From Atopsyche davidsoni (Eukaryota; Arthropoda; Insecta; Trichoptera; Hydrobiosidae), in the NCBI GenBank assembly GCA_022113835.1, contig JAILWY010000012.1, forward strand, positions 8,556,001 through 8,620,000: a DNA stretch of 64,000 nt, written 5' to 3'. The position numbers and the translations under genes were made by a program. Below are positions 26,986 to 36,365 of the stretch, piece after piece (positions within the stretch are counted from its first letter, which is position 1; each line of letters starts with the position of its first letter). The notes under the pieces were generated by a model, which worked only from the letters and a program-made list of their open reading frames with translations, had not been told where the DNA came from and ran no database searches.

Positions 26986-28480
26986 CTTCTTACAGATGTC
27001 ACATTTAAAATGAATACAATTCAAGTAATCGTGGCGAGCATCCCAAGAATGGTTGATTTTAGGAACCGCTACGCCAGATAAGATCAAGAACACGGCTTCC
27101 GTGGTTCAAAATAATAAAAAAAGTAACATTTAGTATTTGGGGTTTGTAAATAACAGATGTTGAAGGAACGAATTAATTAGCGAGCTCGGGACATCGGGGT
27201 CAGTTATGTTTTTACTGAACGGTCATGCATAAAACAAAATGGTGATTATTGTTGCTGTTTGTTGCAACACCGCGTCAGGGGTCTGCGCTGCATTTGTTTT
27301 GACTGGTGCTGGCGTTCAATGCACAGACGCCGACCGACCGGGTTATGGAAGCTGTCCGGTAACTCATAAGCTGGCGTGGTGGCGTAGTGTTTATAATAAC
27401 AGGCTAAAATATATTTAAACTAACTTACACAAATCTTAAAATATATTTTTTTATATACAAGTGTATAAGTCGTAGGCTTTAGGACCGTCTGAAAAATATT
27501 TGAAAACGTTACCACACACACTGCACGTCACTCGGGTATGGATGAATGGAAACACTAAAGACGCAGAAAGCTCTGATAAAATTTTCTATTATCGAGTTGT
27601 AAAGACTGTGTTTTTTTATTGCAATTTTTTCATAGAAATTACAATACATTAAGTGATACGCAATTATCATATTGTAATAAACCGAAAGGTTTATAAAAGC
27701 TGTAACACCGTTTGAGCCAAAGTGTGTTTTAAAATATTATTTTTATTCTTGCTATTAGGATAAGTACTTTTCAAACTAATAGTGTAAGCACACAGTAATT
27801 TACGTCATAAGAGACACACATTATACTTACACGTTATATCACTGTACATTACACGCTCATAGAATAGCCGCGGTTGGTACAATTATTACCTGTTTTGTAA
27901 GTGCTTAAATCTCATTGTCAGATAAGTCGATCTGCACCAGCGTCGGGCCGCACGCGTGCGAGGGAGAAGCATGACTCAAGCGAGAGGGAGATAGAAAACG
28001 CAGCAAGAAAATATCATCCATACTAATTGAATTAAGCAAAATAAAAAAAATATCAACAGTCTAATTTATTGTATTAATTAAAGTACAATTTCAATTTAAT
28101 ACTACTTAAGCAAATTCACTGTCTATAAACTTCAAATTCGAAGTTTTTTCGTTCATCATAACATTGTGTGATCAAATTAAATTAATTTGGCACCCGAAGA
28201 CTTCCAGAAAAGTCCATGAAGTATTTTTAATTTTTTTTTTTTAAAAATCTCGTTTTTTTGAAAATGTATATGTTCTTGTTTTGCGTATGAAATTGCAGCC
28301 TTATGAAACGACCTATTTATTAAAATATTTATCTTACCAATGACTCTATATTGGCATAGCTTAATCACAGTTTGCATTTGGTATCTCTTATATCGTTTTC
28401 CAATATTATAAATGCATTAAAATAACATGATCGATAACCAAAGTAACGCAATGAAAGCCGCATTTGTTTCAAAACAGCAT
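26986..28480. other. Mixed non-coding DNA
   Basis: Moderate-GC patches at 26990-27110 and 27180-27390 and a small one at 27870-27990 alternate with AT-rich DNA. The patch at 27220-27300 has an ATG in good context but no extended frame. Confidence 0.35.
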
Positions 28481-28840
28481 TAAATCGAAGCAAATGAATT
28501 CGATAGAGCGTTTAAATCCGTTTTCTTTCGCAGCTCGATTTATCACAGCGCGGGCTCGGCGCGCGAGCTAATGAATTGTCTGCCCGAGCAAGTACCCGGC
28601 GGTGAGTCAGCCGCGAAAACCGACGGATTTAAATAGGATTTAGGTCCGAAACGCGAGAACGGCAATAAACACTTCCCCGGCTGGGAAAAGCTGGAAACCA
28701 GGACGGGGAGCGGCGGGAACCCCGCCCGACCTGATGGATGGTCCGGAGATCCGCGAGGACACTTCAGGCCCCGCCCTGCCCGGCGTCCTTATTGCACCGT
28801 GGAAATATTTTGCCCCGTATGTCACGAAGAAGTTTATTTA
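28481..28840. promoter_or_regulatory. GC-rich island with distant inverted repeat
   Basis: TTTAAATCCG (28511-28520) and CGGATTTAAA (28623-28632) are perfect inverted copies about 100 bp apart, enclosing CpG-rich sequence. The island is otherwise non-coding. Symmetry of this kind can reflect paired binding sites or a decayed foldback element. Confidence 0.35.
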
Positions 28841-30810
28841 TCATATTAATTAAATTGTGGAATGATAAAGACTTCGTAAACTTCGCAACTTTACTACGCT
28901 TAAAACCAGATTATCTAGTAACTGTTTTATGTCGTAAATAAATGCTTTTATTGTAATGTGTTTATTATGTCTACTTGCATAATATACCCTGATGTTATAG
29001 TTTTGACTGGTTTTATGTTTAGCTTTGCGGATAAAAATAATGTGAACTTTATAAAAATTGTTAGAATATAATTGAGGTTGGATTATTTTAACTACTGAAT
29101 GAACTTTGGTACAAATAAAAACAAGATTTATAATGTTTTGTAAATATTACTATTCAAATAGTTGTAAAACTACGCTTCGCCAGTGGATATAAATTGACGT
29201 ATTTTATAGGCTGATAAATTACGGTTTAATACAGTCGGGTATCAGGAGCCGAGAATGTTGTAGGAGGCAGTCTGAATCTGAAACAATGGCTTGCAACCGC
29301 GTCAATCCGCGCGATCTACTCCGAGATAGCTTGGCAGCGAGCACGCGCCTTGGAAATCTGCACATTACGTATGAAATATGTTCTACAAACCTCCATACGT
29401 TCCGTGCACTCCTGGTGTTTCGTATCTTATCAGTCTGTATTTATGGGATGATCGATGATACTGTGGATATAGCGAGATTAGTCGAAACAAGAAAGTTTTA
29501 TTGGGGATACCGAAGAATGTAGGCTATCAAGATAAAACATTGCATACGAATCAACATCGACGAAAATATATATTTGAGACAGAAAATATTTTAATTTTTA
29601 TTAATAATTAAACAAGAAAATAAACTTACTACTTGCTGAAAAATACTTGCTACTTAACGAGGTGAGTAAAGTGAATCAAATAATTTTACTTTAAAAGATA
29701 AAATATCTTGATTATCTTCCGGTCCCTTTACGGCCAGGTGCATCTGAGGTGCGTTTGGTTCAGATTGAGAAAATAAATCATTAATTTGATAGTATCGTAA
29801 TGTCGGGAGTGACAACATGGTCGTATCGGGCGGCGGGGCCGGCCGCTTGGGTGGCGCCTCCGCCCGGGGCCCGAGCCTGCGCGGAAACCTCGACACTCGC
29901 AGTACCCAGCCTCAGCTTGTACTCAGCTCAGCCACACCGGAGCCCCAAAGCTCAGGGGCCCTTGTGAAATCGTGAAGTGACTGTTTCTTACTTAATGATC
30001 AACGCAAACATTGAAGCTGGAATATTTACAAAACTTCTGTTTAAATTTTATACTGAAATAAATTTTGCTTTTGACATAAGTTTCATTATAAACGATGTTT
30101 TCAATTTAAATTAAGCTCATTTTAATAACAATAACTTCATTAAAAGTGCTTTTTTCGAAAAAAAAAAAAAGTTCTCATGTATAAAAAAAAAAATTTTTAC
30201 TGATAAGGAAAAAATATCGAAATGAAAGTATCCATCTCTACTGCGATTTTTTTTACCCTTACTCTTCTACCAATTGAAAATCTAATTAATTAATTTTTAA
30301 CATACTCACGTCTTACAGGCATTGAAAGACCATTGTCCAGCAGTTGATGCAAAACATCTGATTCCGTTCCTTCCTGTTGGACGATTATAAGCATGAAAAC
30401 TACAATGTATAAAGACCTGTTTGGCTAGAATGTCTTCTTTATATACAGACAAGAAACGCAGTCTCGTGAATCTGTATCCATTAGAATATAACACATTCCA
30501 CGCTTGTTTACTACGTACACACATTAAAAATCGCTTAAAATTAAACTACTAAAAAAAATTTAAAATAGCCATCATTGGTAAAAGCCATCTTCTACCGTTG
30601 TCAACGCTCAGAGATAAAAACAGTACAATCGTTCATCATTAATATTCAAGTTGCAGTATTTCTTATGGCATATTTTCTCCCACAATATTATCTTAAATTT
30701 TAATAAGTAGATGTTCATATAAAACCTAGTATCTAAATCTGGAGCACATTGCTAAATATGAACTAACAAATCTTATAAAATATCTCATTCTAAATATAAT
30801 CCGCAGTAAA
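28841..30810. other. Mixed non-coding DNA with two islands
   Basis: Moderate-GC islands lie at 29220-29520 and 29715-29960. The first holds a 78-codon ATG frame (29286-29522) with a good AACAATGG context but no recognisable domain. A reverse-strand frame in the second is also unrecognised. The remaining sequence is AT-rich. Confidence 0.35.
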
Positions 30811-31085
30811 CGCGAGGAAAGCGAAAGATCTAAATAGCGTTATAAACAAACCCGATCTGCAAGTAGCTTTTCTACTCGGCAATTATGAGGCGGTCTTACC
30901 CTTGAGTCCGATATTTCTAGTATTGAGTTAGCACGTGAATTTAAACCAGTATGCGGGTTGTGCAACTCGACTACTGAACAATGATCCCAGCGCCTGCCGC
31001 GGGGTCTCGCGCGCCCCGCTAGACAATGAGATCTCGGCCGGATAGCGCCGGTCCGTTTGTTCTCTTTTGCGCACCGTTTTGGTCA
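30811..31085. other. GC-richer candidate regulatory island
   Basis: A non-coding island with a GC-rich core at 30985-31065 (GCGGGGTCTCGCGCGCCCCG). No genes are recognised. Confidence 0.3.
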
Positions 31086-31699
31086 TTTTATTACATCAAG
31101 AAGCCTTAGGAAAATTTTATCTGCTCTGAAAAAATCTTTACTTTTTTAGGTTTTTGCTTTCAAGCCGGCCGCTGTTGATCTCTATGTATTAAGTAGACAA
31201 AATCAAAACAAACAAGTTAGGTACAAAAAACGCTGTGATGTAAAAGTATAGTACATATTATAATCAGAAGTAAAAATCACTCGGGTGACTTAACGTTTTT
31301 TGAGGTGTATGGATAAAATAATTTTTGAAGTGAAAATTTGAGAAAATATCAAGACCAACAAACATATATTAAAATTGTGTTTATTTTTTATATGTCAATG
31401 CAGGATTCTTGTAATACATGGAAATTATACCGGAGTTGAAATGAAGTAACTGAAAAAATCACAGGATTTTATTTATGCTACAGTTAAAATAATTTTGCGT
31501 GATTTAGTTTAATTCAAAATAAAATTACGAGCAATGGTTTCCTGTCAAATTTTTTTTCTGAGCTTTTTAAAATAAACAACGTTAATCTGCAAACCACAGA
31601 TTTATTCGGAATCACAGTTAATATCATATATCTGAAATTATAATTTTCTATGAAGTAATAATATTTTCGTCGTATTGAGAAGGCTTTTTTTTATGTAAT
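31086..31699. other. AT-rich non-coding DNA
   Basis: Nothing is supported here. Confidence 0.5.
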
Positions 31700-32122
31700 C
31701 GTTGCCTCTCCTTAATGTGGTCACAACACTCGCCTAACTTGACCTACAGGTCAAGATGAGTCTAGAGCAGGTTTCGCGGGTACTTTTCGATCAAATGATA
31801 CGGCCTTGACTAGTAATACAATTGCGTTCGGATGACGCGGCATCATTAATAAATAAGTTATTATTTCCAAAGTTACGCAACGCGACGCGGCCGCCTGGGC
31901 GTTCCGCTCCCCGCCGACTCTCACATGTATAATTTACAACAATTGCCCGCTTAGCCAGTTTTTAATTAATACTGAAAGCCGCAAGAAATTTCAACTTTAC
32001 GACCCGGCAAGGCGCTCCATCGATGTTTATTTTTTTTATTTGATCGGGACTTTATAACCGGCCAATAAACCAGCCGACTTTGCATTGTTTACGCCAGAGG
32101 GTCCCGGGGAATTCGGCCTAGG
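31700..32122. promoter_or_regulatory. Candidate regulatory island interrupted by the LTR element
   Basis: A moderate-GC block running up to the retrotransposon and apparently resuming after it (35666 to about 35960). It contains a perfect everted nuclear-receptor-type repeat at 31738-31755, CTTGACCT-AC-AGGTCAAG. AT-core homeodomain words (TTTTTAATTAATAC, CCAATAAACC) follow. Before the insertion the sequence across 32122 and 35662 would have been continuous. Confidence 0.4.
31738..31755. promoter_or_regulatory. Everted nuclear-receptor half-site pair (ER2-like)
   Basis: TGACCT and AGGTCA half-sites are arranged tail-to-tail with a 2 nt spacer, embedded in a perfect 8+8 bp palindrome. AGGTCA is the canonical nuclear receptor half-site; binding is inferred. 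Confidence 0.4.
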
Positions 32123-32126
32123 ATGC
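32123..32126. repeat. Target site duplication, left copy (ATGC)
   Basis: ATGC precedes the left LTR, and the identical ATGC follows the right LTR at 35662-35665. A 4-6 bp duplication is typical of Ty3/gypsy integration. Confidence 0.85.
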
Positions 32127-32520
32127 TGTTATGGCCCGCCCCGCACACATTTGTTTCATGACAATAGTTCTTATGATTGCAAGGGACGAAACGCCATTGT
32201 TCTAGTATCCTGTGCGATACTTTTGTTGTTTAAGTGAACACTGCCATTTGTCTTACGACTATAGTTCTAAGAATTAGAACAAGGGATGAAACGCCATTGT
32301 CCTCGTATCCTGTGCGATACTCTGACCCTTGCACACATGGTCTTGCAGAGCTCCGAAGATAGCTCGCCCAGCACAGATCACGACAGACCACCGAAGGAGC
32401 GGTAGTCTCCCTGTCTTTGAAATAATAACTTAACACTGTAACCATTATAATATACCAGTGAACAATAAAAGTGTCTTAACCAGTACCCACCGCTTCTGAT
32501 TTCTTCCCCGACACATAACA
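32127..32520 (+). repeat. 5' long terminal repeat
   Basis: 394 bp, beginning TGTTATGGCC and ending GACACATAACA. It contains a polyadenylation signal AATAAA at 32464-32469 and an AT-rich TATA-like stretch just upstream (about 32444-32455). An internal imperfect duplication of about 60 bp lies in the probable U3 (32161-32221 and 32258-32321). It supplies the promoter and transcript start of the element. Confidence 0.95.
32161..32321 (+). repeat. Imperfect direct duplication inside the 5' LTR
   Basis: Copies at 32161-32221 and 32258-32321 share an ACNATAGTTCT start, an AAGGGA(C/T)GAAACGCCATTGT core, and a GTATCCTGTGCGATACT end. The same arrangement recurs in the 3' LTR. Each copy ends in the small palindrome GTATCCTGTGCGATAC. 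Repeated U3 modules often act as transcription enhancers. Confidence 0.85.
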
Positions 32521-32523
32521 AAT

Positions 32524-32535
32524 TGGTGTCAGAAG
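32524..32535 (+). promoter_or_regulatory. Primer binding site, tRNA-Leu-like
   Basis: TGGTGTCAGAAG lies 3 nt after the LTR and matches the complement of tRNA 3' ends finishing CTTCTGACACCA, as in some leucine tRNAs. The match weakens after 12 nt. It would prime minus-strand DNA synthesis. The tRNA identity is from memory of tRNA-Leu 3' ends. Confidence 0.6.
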
Positions 32536-32591
32536 GAAGCGGGATATCCTTGAAATATCCCAAAGCAACGCTCGAAGAAAAAGCTAAATCG

Positions 32592-32728
32592 TCTTCAAGA
32601 ACCTCATCACAGTACTAATTCAGCTGACTACGTCGCTAGTACGAGGAAGAGATCTTCAAGTACCTCATCACAGTGCTAATTCAGCTGACTACGTCGCTAG
32701 CACAAGGAAGAGATCTTCAAGAAACTCA
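32592..32728 (+). repeat. 61 bp tandem repeat in the retrotransposon leader
   Basis: Two copies with a 61 bp period (32592-32652 and 32653-32713), each starting TCTTCAAG and containing CTAATTCAGCTGACTACGTC, plus a partial third copy from 32714. The copies differ at only a few positions. It lies between the primer site and gag, where packaging signals usually lie. Confidence 0.9.
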
Positions 32729-32942
32729 AGTCATCGATAGGCGCAACATCGGAGAGACAACGTCGCCGAAATCAAGTGCCATCGGGAGACAGTTGGGGAA
32801 AGAAAAAAGAAAATCAAAGCAACACGGAACTGGACAAGATATTTTTGTAAGTGTATTGTAATTTATATTTTTTTTTCTCACAGTGACAATTATCTATTAT
32901 ATATATTTTGCATTGTTAAAAATCAACTAAAAAATTCTAATC

Positions 32943-33920
32943 ATGGCAAAAAGCAAAACAAACAATCAAGATTTAGTTACAATTAACTTTTTAACAACAT
33001 TTATAACAGGGTTTGACGGAAAACCGGACCAGTTAAATAAATTTGTAAAAGATTGCGACTATGCTATGAGCTTAGCTAGTGATTGGCAGGTAGATATTTT
33101 ATATAAATTTATTCAGACTAGAATCACAGGAAAAGCAGACGCTATCTTATCATGTAGACAAATAAATGACTGGAAAGGTTGCAAAGAATTTTTAATAGAA
33201 AACTTTTCTAAGACACAAACGTTTATGCAGTTGTTAAATGACATTAAAAACTGTAGGCAAAATAGGGGAGAAACTATCTTACAGTTTACTCAGAAAATAG
33301 AAAAATGTTACGCAGACTTATCAAGAGCAGCTAAAGCCGAAACAATCAATCAACAGGAATTAATCGGTCGGAGTGCTGTAATTAAAGACATAGCACTTCA
33401 CGCGTTTATGACAGGCGTACAACCACAATTCGGTTTAATTTTGAGATCTAAAGAACCTAAAACATTCGAGGAAGCTTCGCAATTCGCAACGTACGAAGAA
33501 AAGTTTCAACCTTTATACACTAGGCAAAATAATCCCAGAGAATCTCAGAATAAAAATTGCTCATATTGTAAAAGAAACGGTCACACGATTAATGAATGTT
33601 ACGAGTTTAATAGAAAGCGAGAACCGCGTGTTTTACAAACCAGCATAGTCCCAAAAAGAACTCATGATAAATTTTGCACATTTTGCAAAATGAATAACCA
33701 TAATACAGCCGAATGCAATAGAAAAAAATTTACGGAAAATCGCGTGTCTAATACGTCACGAGATAGAAACACTTTAGTTTGCTACTTTTGTAAGGAAACT
33801 GGGCACACGAAACATTATTGCCAAAAATACAAGAATTTAAACTCTCAACGCCCTTCACCAACTGCCGAGGTGAAGAGGGTCGAGAATATAACGGCAGAGT
33901 TAAAAGAAGTCAAATTTTAA
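32943..33920 (+). CDS. gag: Gag polyprotein of gypsy-like retrotransposon (325 aa)
   Basis: The structural protein that would form the cytoplasmic virus-like particle and package element RNA. The ATG at 32943 has an ATCATGG context and is the first long frame after the leader. Residues about 10-190 form a capsid-like region of the retrotransposon Gag type. Three CX2CX4HX4C zinc knuckles follow at C206-C219, C245-C258 and C280-C293. The frame ends at 33920 and overlaps the protease frame by about 100 nt. A UUUAAAC slippery heptamer at 33836-33842 (codons Leu299-Asn300) is in the correct phase for -1 slippage, so most ribosomes should make Gag and a minority Gag-Pro. The frame is intact. Assignment to gypsy-type Gag is from overall organisation; the closest family was not determined. 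Confidence 0.92.
   Translation: MAKSKTNNQDLVTINFLTTFITGFDGKPDQLNKFVKDCDYAMSLASDWQVDILYKFIQTRITGKADAILSCRQINDWKGCKEFLIENFSKTQTFMQLLNDIKNCRQNRGETILQFTQKIEKCYADLSRAAKAETINQQELIGRSAVIKDIALHAFMTGVQPQFGLILRSKEPKTFEEASQFATYEEKFQPLYTRQNNPRESQNKNCSYCKRNGHTINECYEFNRKREPRVLQTSIVPKRTHDKFCTFCKMNNHNTAECNRKKFTENRVSNTSRDRNTLVCYFCKETGHTKHYCQKYKNLNSQRPSPTAEVKRVENITAELKEVKF
33836..33879 (+). promoter_or_regulatory. -1 programmed ribosomal frameshift signal
   Basis: The heptamer TTTAAAC at 33836-33842 sits in the gag frame as T-TTA-AAC, the canonical X-XXY-YYZ arrangement. An 8 nt spacer follows, then a stem: CCCTTCACC at 33851-33859 pairs with GGTGAAG-A-GGG at 33869-33879 (one bulged A), closing a 9 nt loop. 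The -1 frame entered is exactly the protease frame. The heptamer, spacing and hairpin match known efficient frameshift sites; efficiency is not known. Confidence 0.88.
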
Positions 33921-34831
33921 ACTTAAAAGTAATTACCGCATTTATAATAATAGAAATTAGAAATTGTAAACACGAGAAAAAATCTTTAAAATTATTAATC
34001 GATACTGCTGCAGATATAAGCTTAGTTAAACCATCATCTATTTGCGGAAAATCAATAGTCAATGATTCACAGAAAATCTTATTAAGAGGTATTACATCGG
34101 GAACAGCGCAAACATTAGGAGTCGTTGAATTGACCTTTGGAGTCGGCAACGAATCTGTCTCTCATCAGATGCACTTATTGCCATGCAATACGGAAGTTCC
34201 GCTTGACGGACTGTTGGGATCAGAATTCTTAAAAAACGCTAATGCCAAAATAGATTACGAGAATAATATGCTTTGGATAGGGAATAATGGTTTGCCACTT
34301 CATTTCAAAGATGAGAATATCGTCAAGAAGTGTGCACCTATGTTAGTACAGGCGCGTTCAGAAACCATAATTAAAATAAATGTATTGAATCCAGAAATAG
34401 GAGAAGGAATAATACCTGAAAAGAAAATCATTCAAGGAGTATATTTGAATAAATGCATTAGTAAAGTTGATGAAAATGGAAAGGCTTTTGCAACAGTGTT
34501 AAATACATTGGAAAAACCTGTTGATATAACGGCATGTGATTTGTTTCTAGAAAATTTTAATGAAAATGAAGCGATAATGATAAAAAATAATGATATTAAA
34601 AATAATGATTTTGAAAACGGCAATATTCAAAAAAGAAAATTAAAAAATAAAATATATAATGTATTAAACGTAAACAAGGTAGATATTACGAAAAGGTTAA
34701 AGTTATTAGAAGAAAATTTAAGACTAGATCATTTAAATCCTCGATCGAAAAAACGATCCTCTGAAAAAAATATTTGCTATAATTATAATGACATATTTCA
34801 TTTAAAGGATTACCATACTCCAATAACTTAA
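33842..34831 (+). CDS. pro: Protease and truncated Pol N-terminus, gypsy-like (expressed by -1 frameshift)
   Basis: An aspartic protease that would cleave the Gag and Gag-Pro products. The open frame extends back through 33818, but translation is expected to enter at the slippery site ending 33842, so the ATG at 33818 is probably unused. The catalytic motif is LIDTAADIS with Asp encoded at 34001-34003, and the C-terminal protease motif GLLGSEFL lies about 70 residues later. The family usually has D-T/S-G-A; here Gly is replaced by Ala, which may lower activity or be a lineage variant. The final 40 residues (LRLDHLNP, then YNDIFHL) resemble the linker before reverse transcriptase in insect gypsy-type Pol. 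The frame stops at 34831 exactly where reverse transcriptase should begin, so the enzyme domains are lost by deletion. Confidence 0.88.
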   Translation, partial: LSTPFTNCRGEEGREYNGRVKRSQILNLKVITAFIIIEIRNCKHEKKSLKLLIDTAADISLVKPSSICGKSIVNDSQKILLRGITSGTAQTLGVVELTFGVGNESVSHQMHLLPCNTEVPLDGLLGSEFLKNANAKIDYENNMLWIGNNGLPLHFKDENIVKKCAPMLVQARSETIIKINVLNPEIGEGIIPEKKIIQGVYLNKCISKVDENGKAFATVLNTLEKPVDITACDLFLENFNENEAIMIKNNDIKNNDFENGNIQKRKLKNKIYNVLNVNKVDITKRLKLLEENLRLDHLNPRSKKRSSEKNICYNYNDIFHLKDYHTPIT

Positions 34832-35260
34832 AGCAACAGTTGCAGATTCTCATAAAAGCTCTGCATTGTATCAACTGTCGCCTCAAATGATATTAATTGA
34901 ACCGAAAATGTTAACTCCATCGGTGAGGACGCGTGCGCGGGCCTTCCCATAGAATTTATTATAACCAGATAGGTAGCATAAAAAATGAAAATTTATTCAA
35001 TCATGTAAATCTCTTGAATAAAGCCTATAATTAAGTTACATTGTAATGTTAAATCAATTTTTGAATTATATAGAATCATCTGAATTATAAAAATGTATAA
35101 AAATCATCTGAACCTATAAAATGTATAAAATTTATATAGAATCATCTAAACTTATAAAAATGTATAAAAATCATTTGAACTTTAAAACTTATATAAAAAT
35201 ATTCTTCTTGTAAAAAATAATACAAGATAGTAAATCTAGATGTACTATCTTTTTTTCGAT
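34832..35260 (+). other. Retrotransposon 3' non-coding remnant
   Basis: Lies between the pol stop and the purine tract and has no long frame. It includes a small GC-rich segment (34918-34950) and an AT-rich imperfect repeat. Presumed to be the 3' flank of an internal deletion; the exact junction cannot be placed without a full-length relative. Confidence 0.6.
35074..35199 (+). repeat. AT-rich imperfect repeats near the 3' LTR
   Basis: Four copies of AATCATCTGAA..TATAAAAATGTATAAA-type sequence start at about 35074, 35102, 35140 and 35169. Spacing alternates around 28-38 bp. Confidence 0.75.
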
Positions 35261-35267
35261 GGGGAGG
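35258..35267 (+). promoter_or_regulatory. Polypurine tract
   Basis: GATGGGGAGG immediately precedes the 3' LTR. The purine run GGGGAGG is the expected plus-strand primer of reverse transcription. Confidence 0.75.
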
Positions 35268-35661
35268 TGTTATGGCCCGCCCCGCACACATTTGTTTCAT
35301 GACAATAGTTCTTATGATTGCAAGGGACGAAACGCCATTGTTCTAGTATCCTGTGCGATACTTTTGTTGTTTAAGTGAACACTGCCATTTGTCTTACGAC
35401 TATAGTTCTAAGAATTAGAACAAGGGATGAAACGCCATTGTCCTCGTATCCTGTGCGATACTCTGACCCTTGCACACATGGTCTTGCAGAGCTCCGAAGA
35501 TAGCTCGCCCAGCACAGATCACGACAGACCACCGAAGGAGCGGTAGTCTCCCTGTCTTTGAAATAATAACTTAACACTGTAACCATTATAATATACCAGT
35601 GAACAATAAAAGTGTCTTAACCAGTACCCACCGCTTCTGATTTCTTCCCCGACACATAACA
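35268..35661 (+). repeat. 3' long terminal repeat
   Basis: 394 bp, and I see no difference from the 5' LTR on visual comparison. It ends ACATAACA and is followed by the ATGC duplication at 35662-35665. It provides the polyadenylation signal for the element transcript. Reverse-strand open frames inside both LTRs are shadows. Confidence 0.95.
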
Positions 35662-35665
35662 ATGC
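35662..35665. repeat. Target site duplication, right copy (ATGC)
   Basis: Identical to 32123-32126. Confidence 0.85.
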
Positions 35666-36365
35666 CATAAATACTGAAAATTTACTAGTGCAGCGTGTAG
35701 CAAAATAAAACTTTACAAATGTCTTGCCGTTACGCAAAATTTCGCCTGTTATAGCATAAACTTATCACCCGTGCACGGACTTTTGTAATTTCTATCGAGA
35801 TATATGGAGAAAGAATGACCGACGGGCCACCTGGGTAAAACAATATATACCTGCAAGGTAACGCGTACAATCTACATCGAAAAATCAACTGACGTAAGCC
35901 GGAACAGTTATGGCTTTTTGGCTAGTGGCGCTTCAGACTTAAGCTCATATTTTGATGTCATAAGGACAAGCGGTAAAACGAATTCGAAATAAAATAACAA
36001 ATACACTAAAAATATTTCTTTAAATATATTAATATATCAAATCGAATTAGCACCTATTTTAATACACCACCATTTTTTACAGAGCGGAAGCGGTCCATTA
36101 TTTTAAGGGTTGATGAAGAGAGAAAACTTAAAAATTTAGGGCTTTAATGTTTTTTAAAGAAATAAAAAAAATAACTGAACAGTCTCTCTTTAAGCTCATT
36201 TTTAACGTGCTTTAACATTTAGACAAAAGCATTAATTAAAAAACAATAGCATCACAAAATCTTCATTAAAAAAATCAATGCCAATTTAAAAATTACCCTT
36301 CACATCCTAAATAAATTTTTCAATGATTATACAAAACAGTCCCCAATCAATCAACCGATCCATCT
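35666..36365. other. Non-coding DNA, right half of the interrupted island then AT-rich
   Basis: The sequence to about 35960 is moderate-GC, like the left side of the insertion. After that it is AT-rich. No gene is recognised. Confidence 0.4.

Larger units (their letters stand above)
32127..35661 (+). mobile_element. Ty3/gypsy-like LTR retrotransposon, internally deleted, 3,535 bp
   Basis: A complete unit: two 394 bp LTRs that I read as identical, TG...CA ends inside TGTTAT/ATAACA inverted termini, and a 4 bp ATGC target duplication. Within are a primer binding site, gag with three zinc knuckles, a protease frame offset by -1, and a purine tract before the right LTR. Pol stops after the segment that normally leads into reverse transcriptase. 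Reverse transcriptase, RNase H, integrase and any env are absent; only about 430 nt of non-coding DNA separates the pol stop from the purine tract. Identical LTRs imply recent integration, so a deleted copy was probably mobilised in trans. Gypsy-type assignment rests on the Gag and protease sequence and on similarity of the pre-RT linker to insect gypsy/errantivirus-type Pol. Confidence 0.92.

Noticed and set aside
29286..29522. 78-codon ATG frame with good start context
   Set aside because: No recognisable domain or neighbouring exon signals; kept only as a note in the regional entry.
32230..32563. Reverse open frames inside the LTRs
   Set aside because: Shadows repeated in both LTRs; antisense to the element and without domains.
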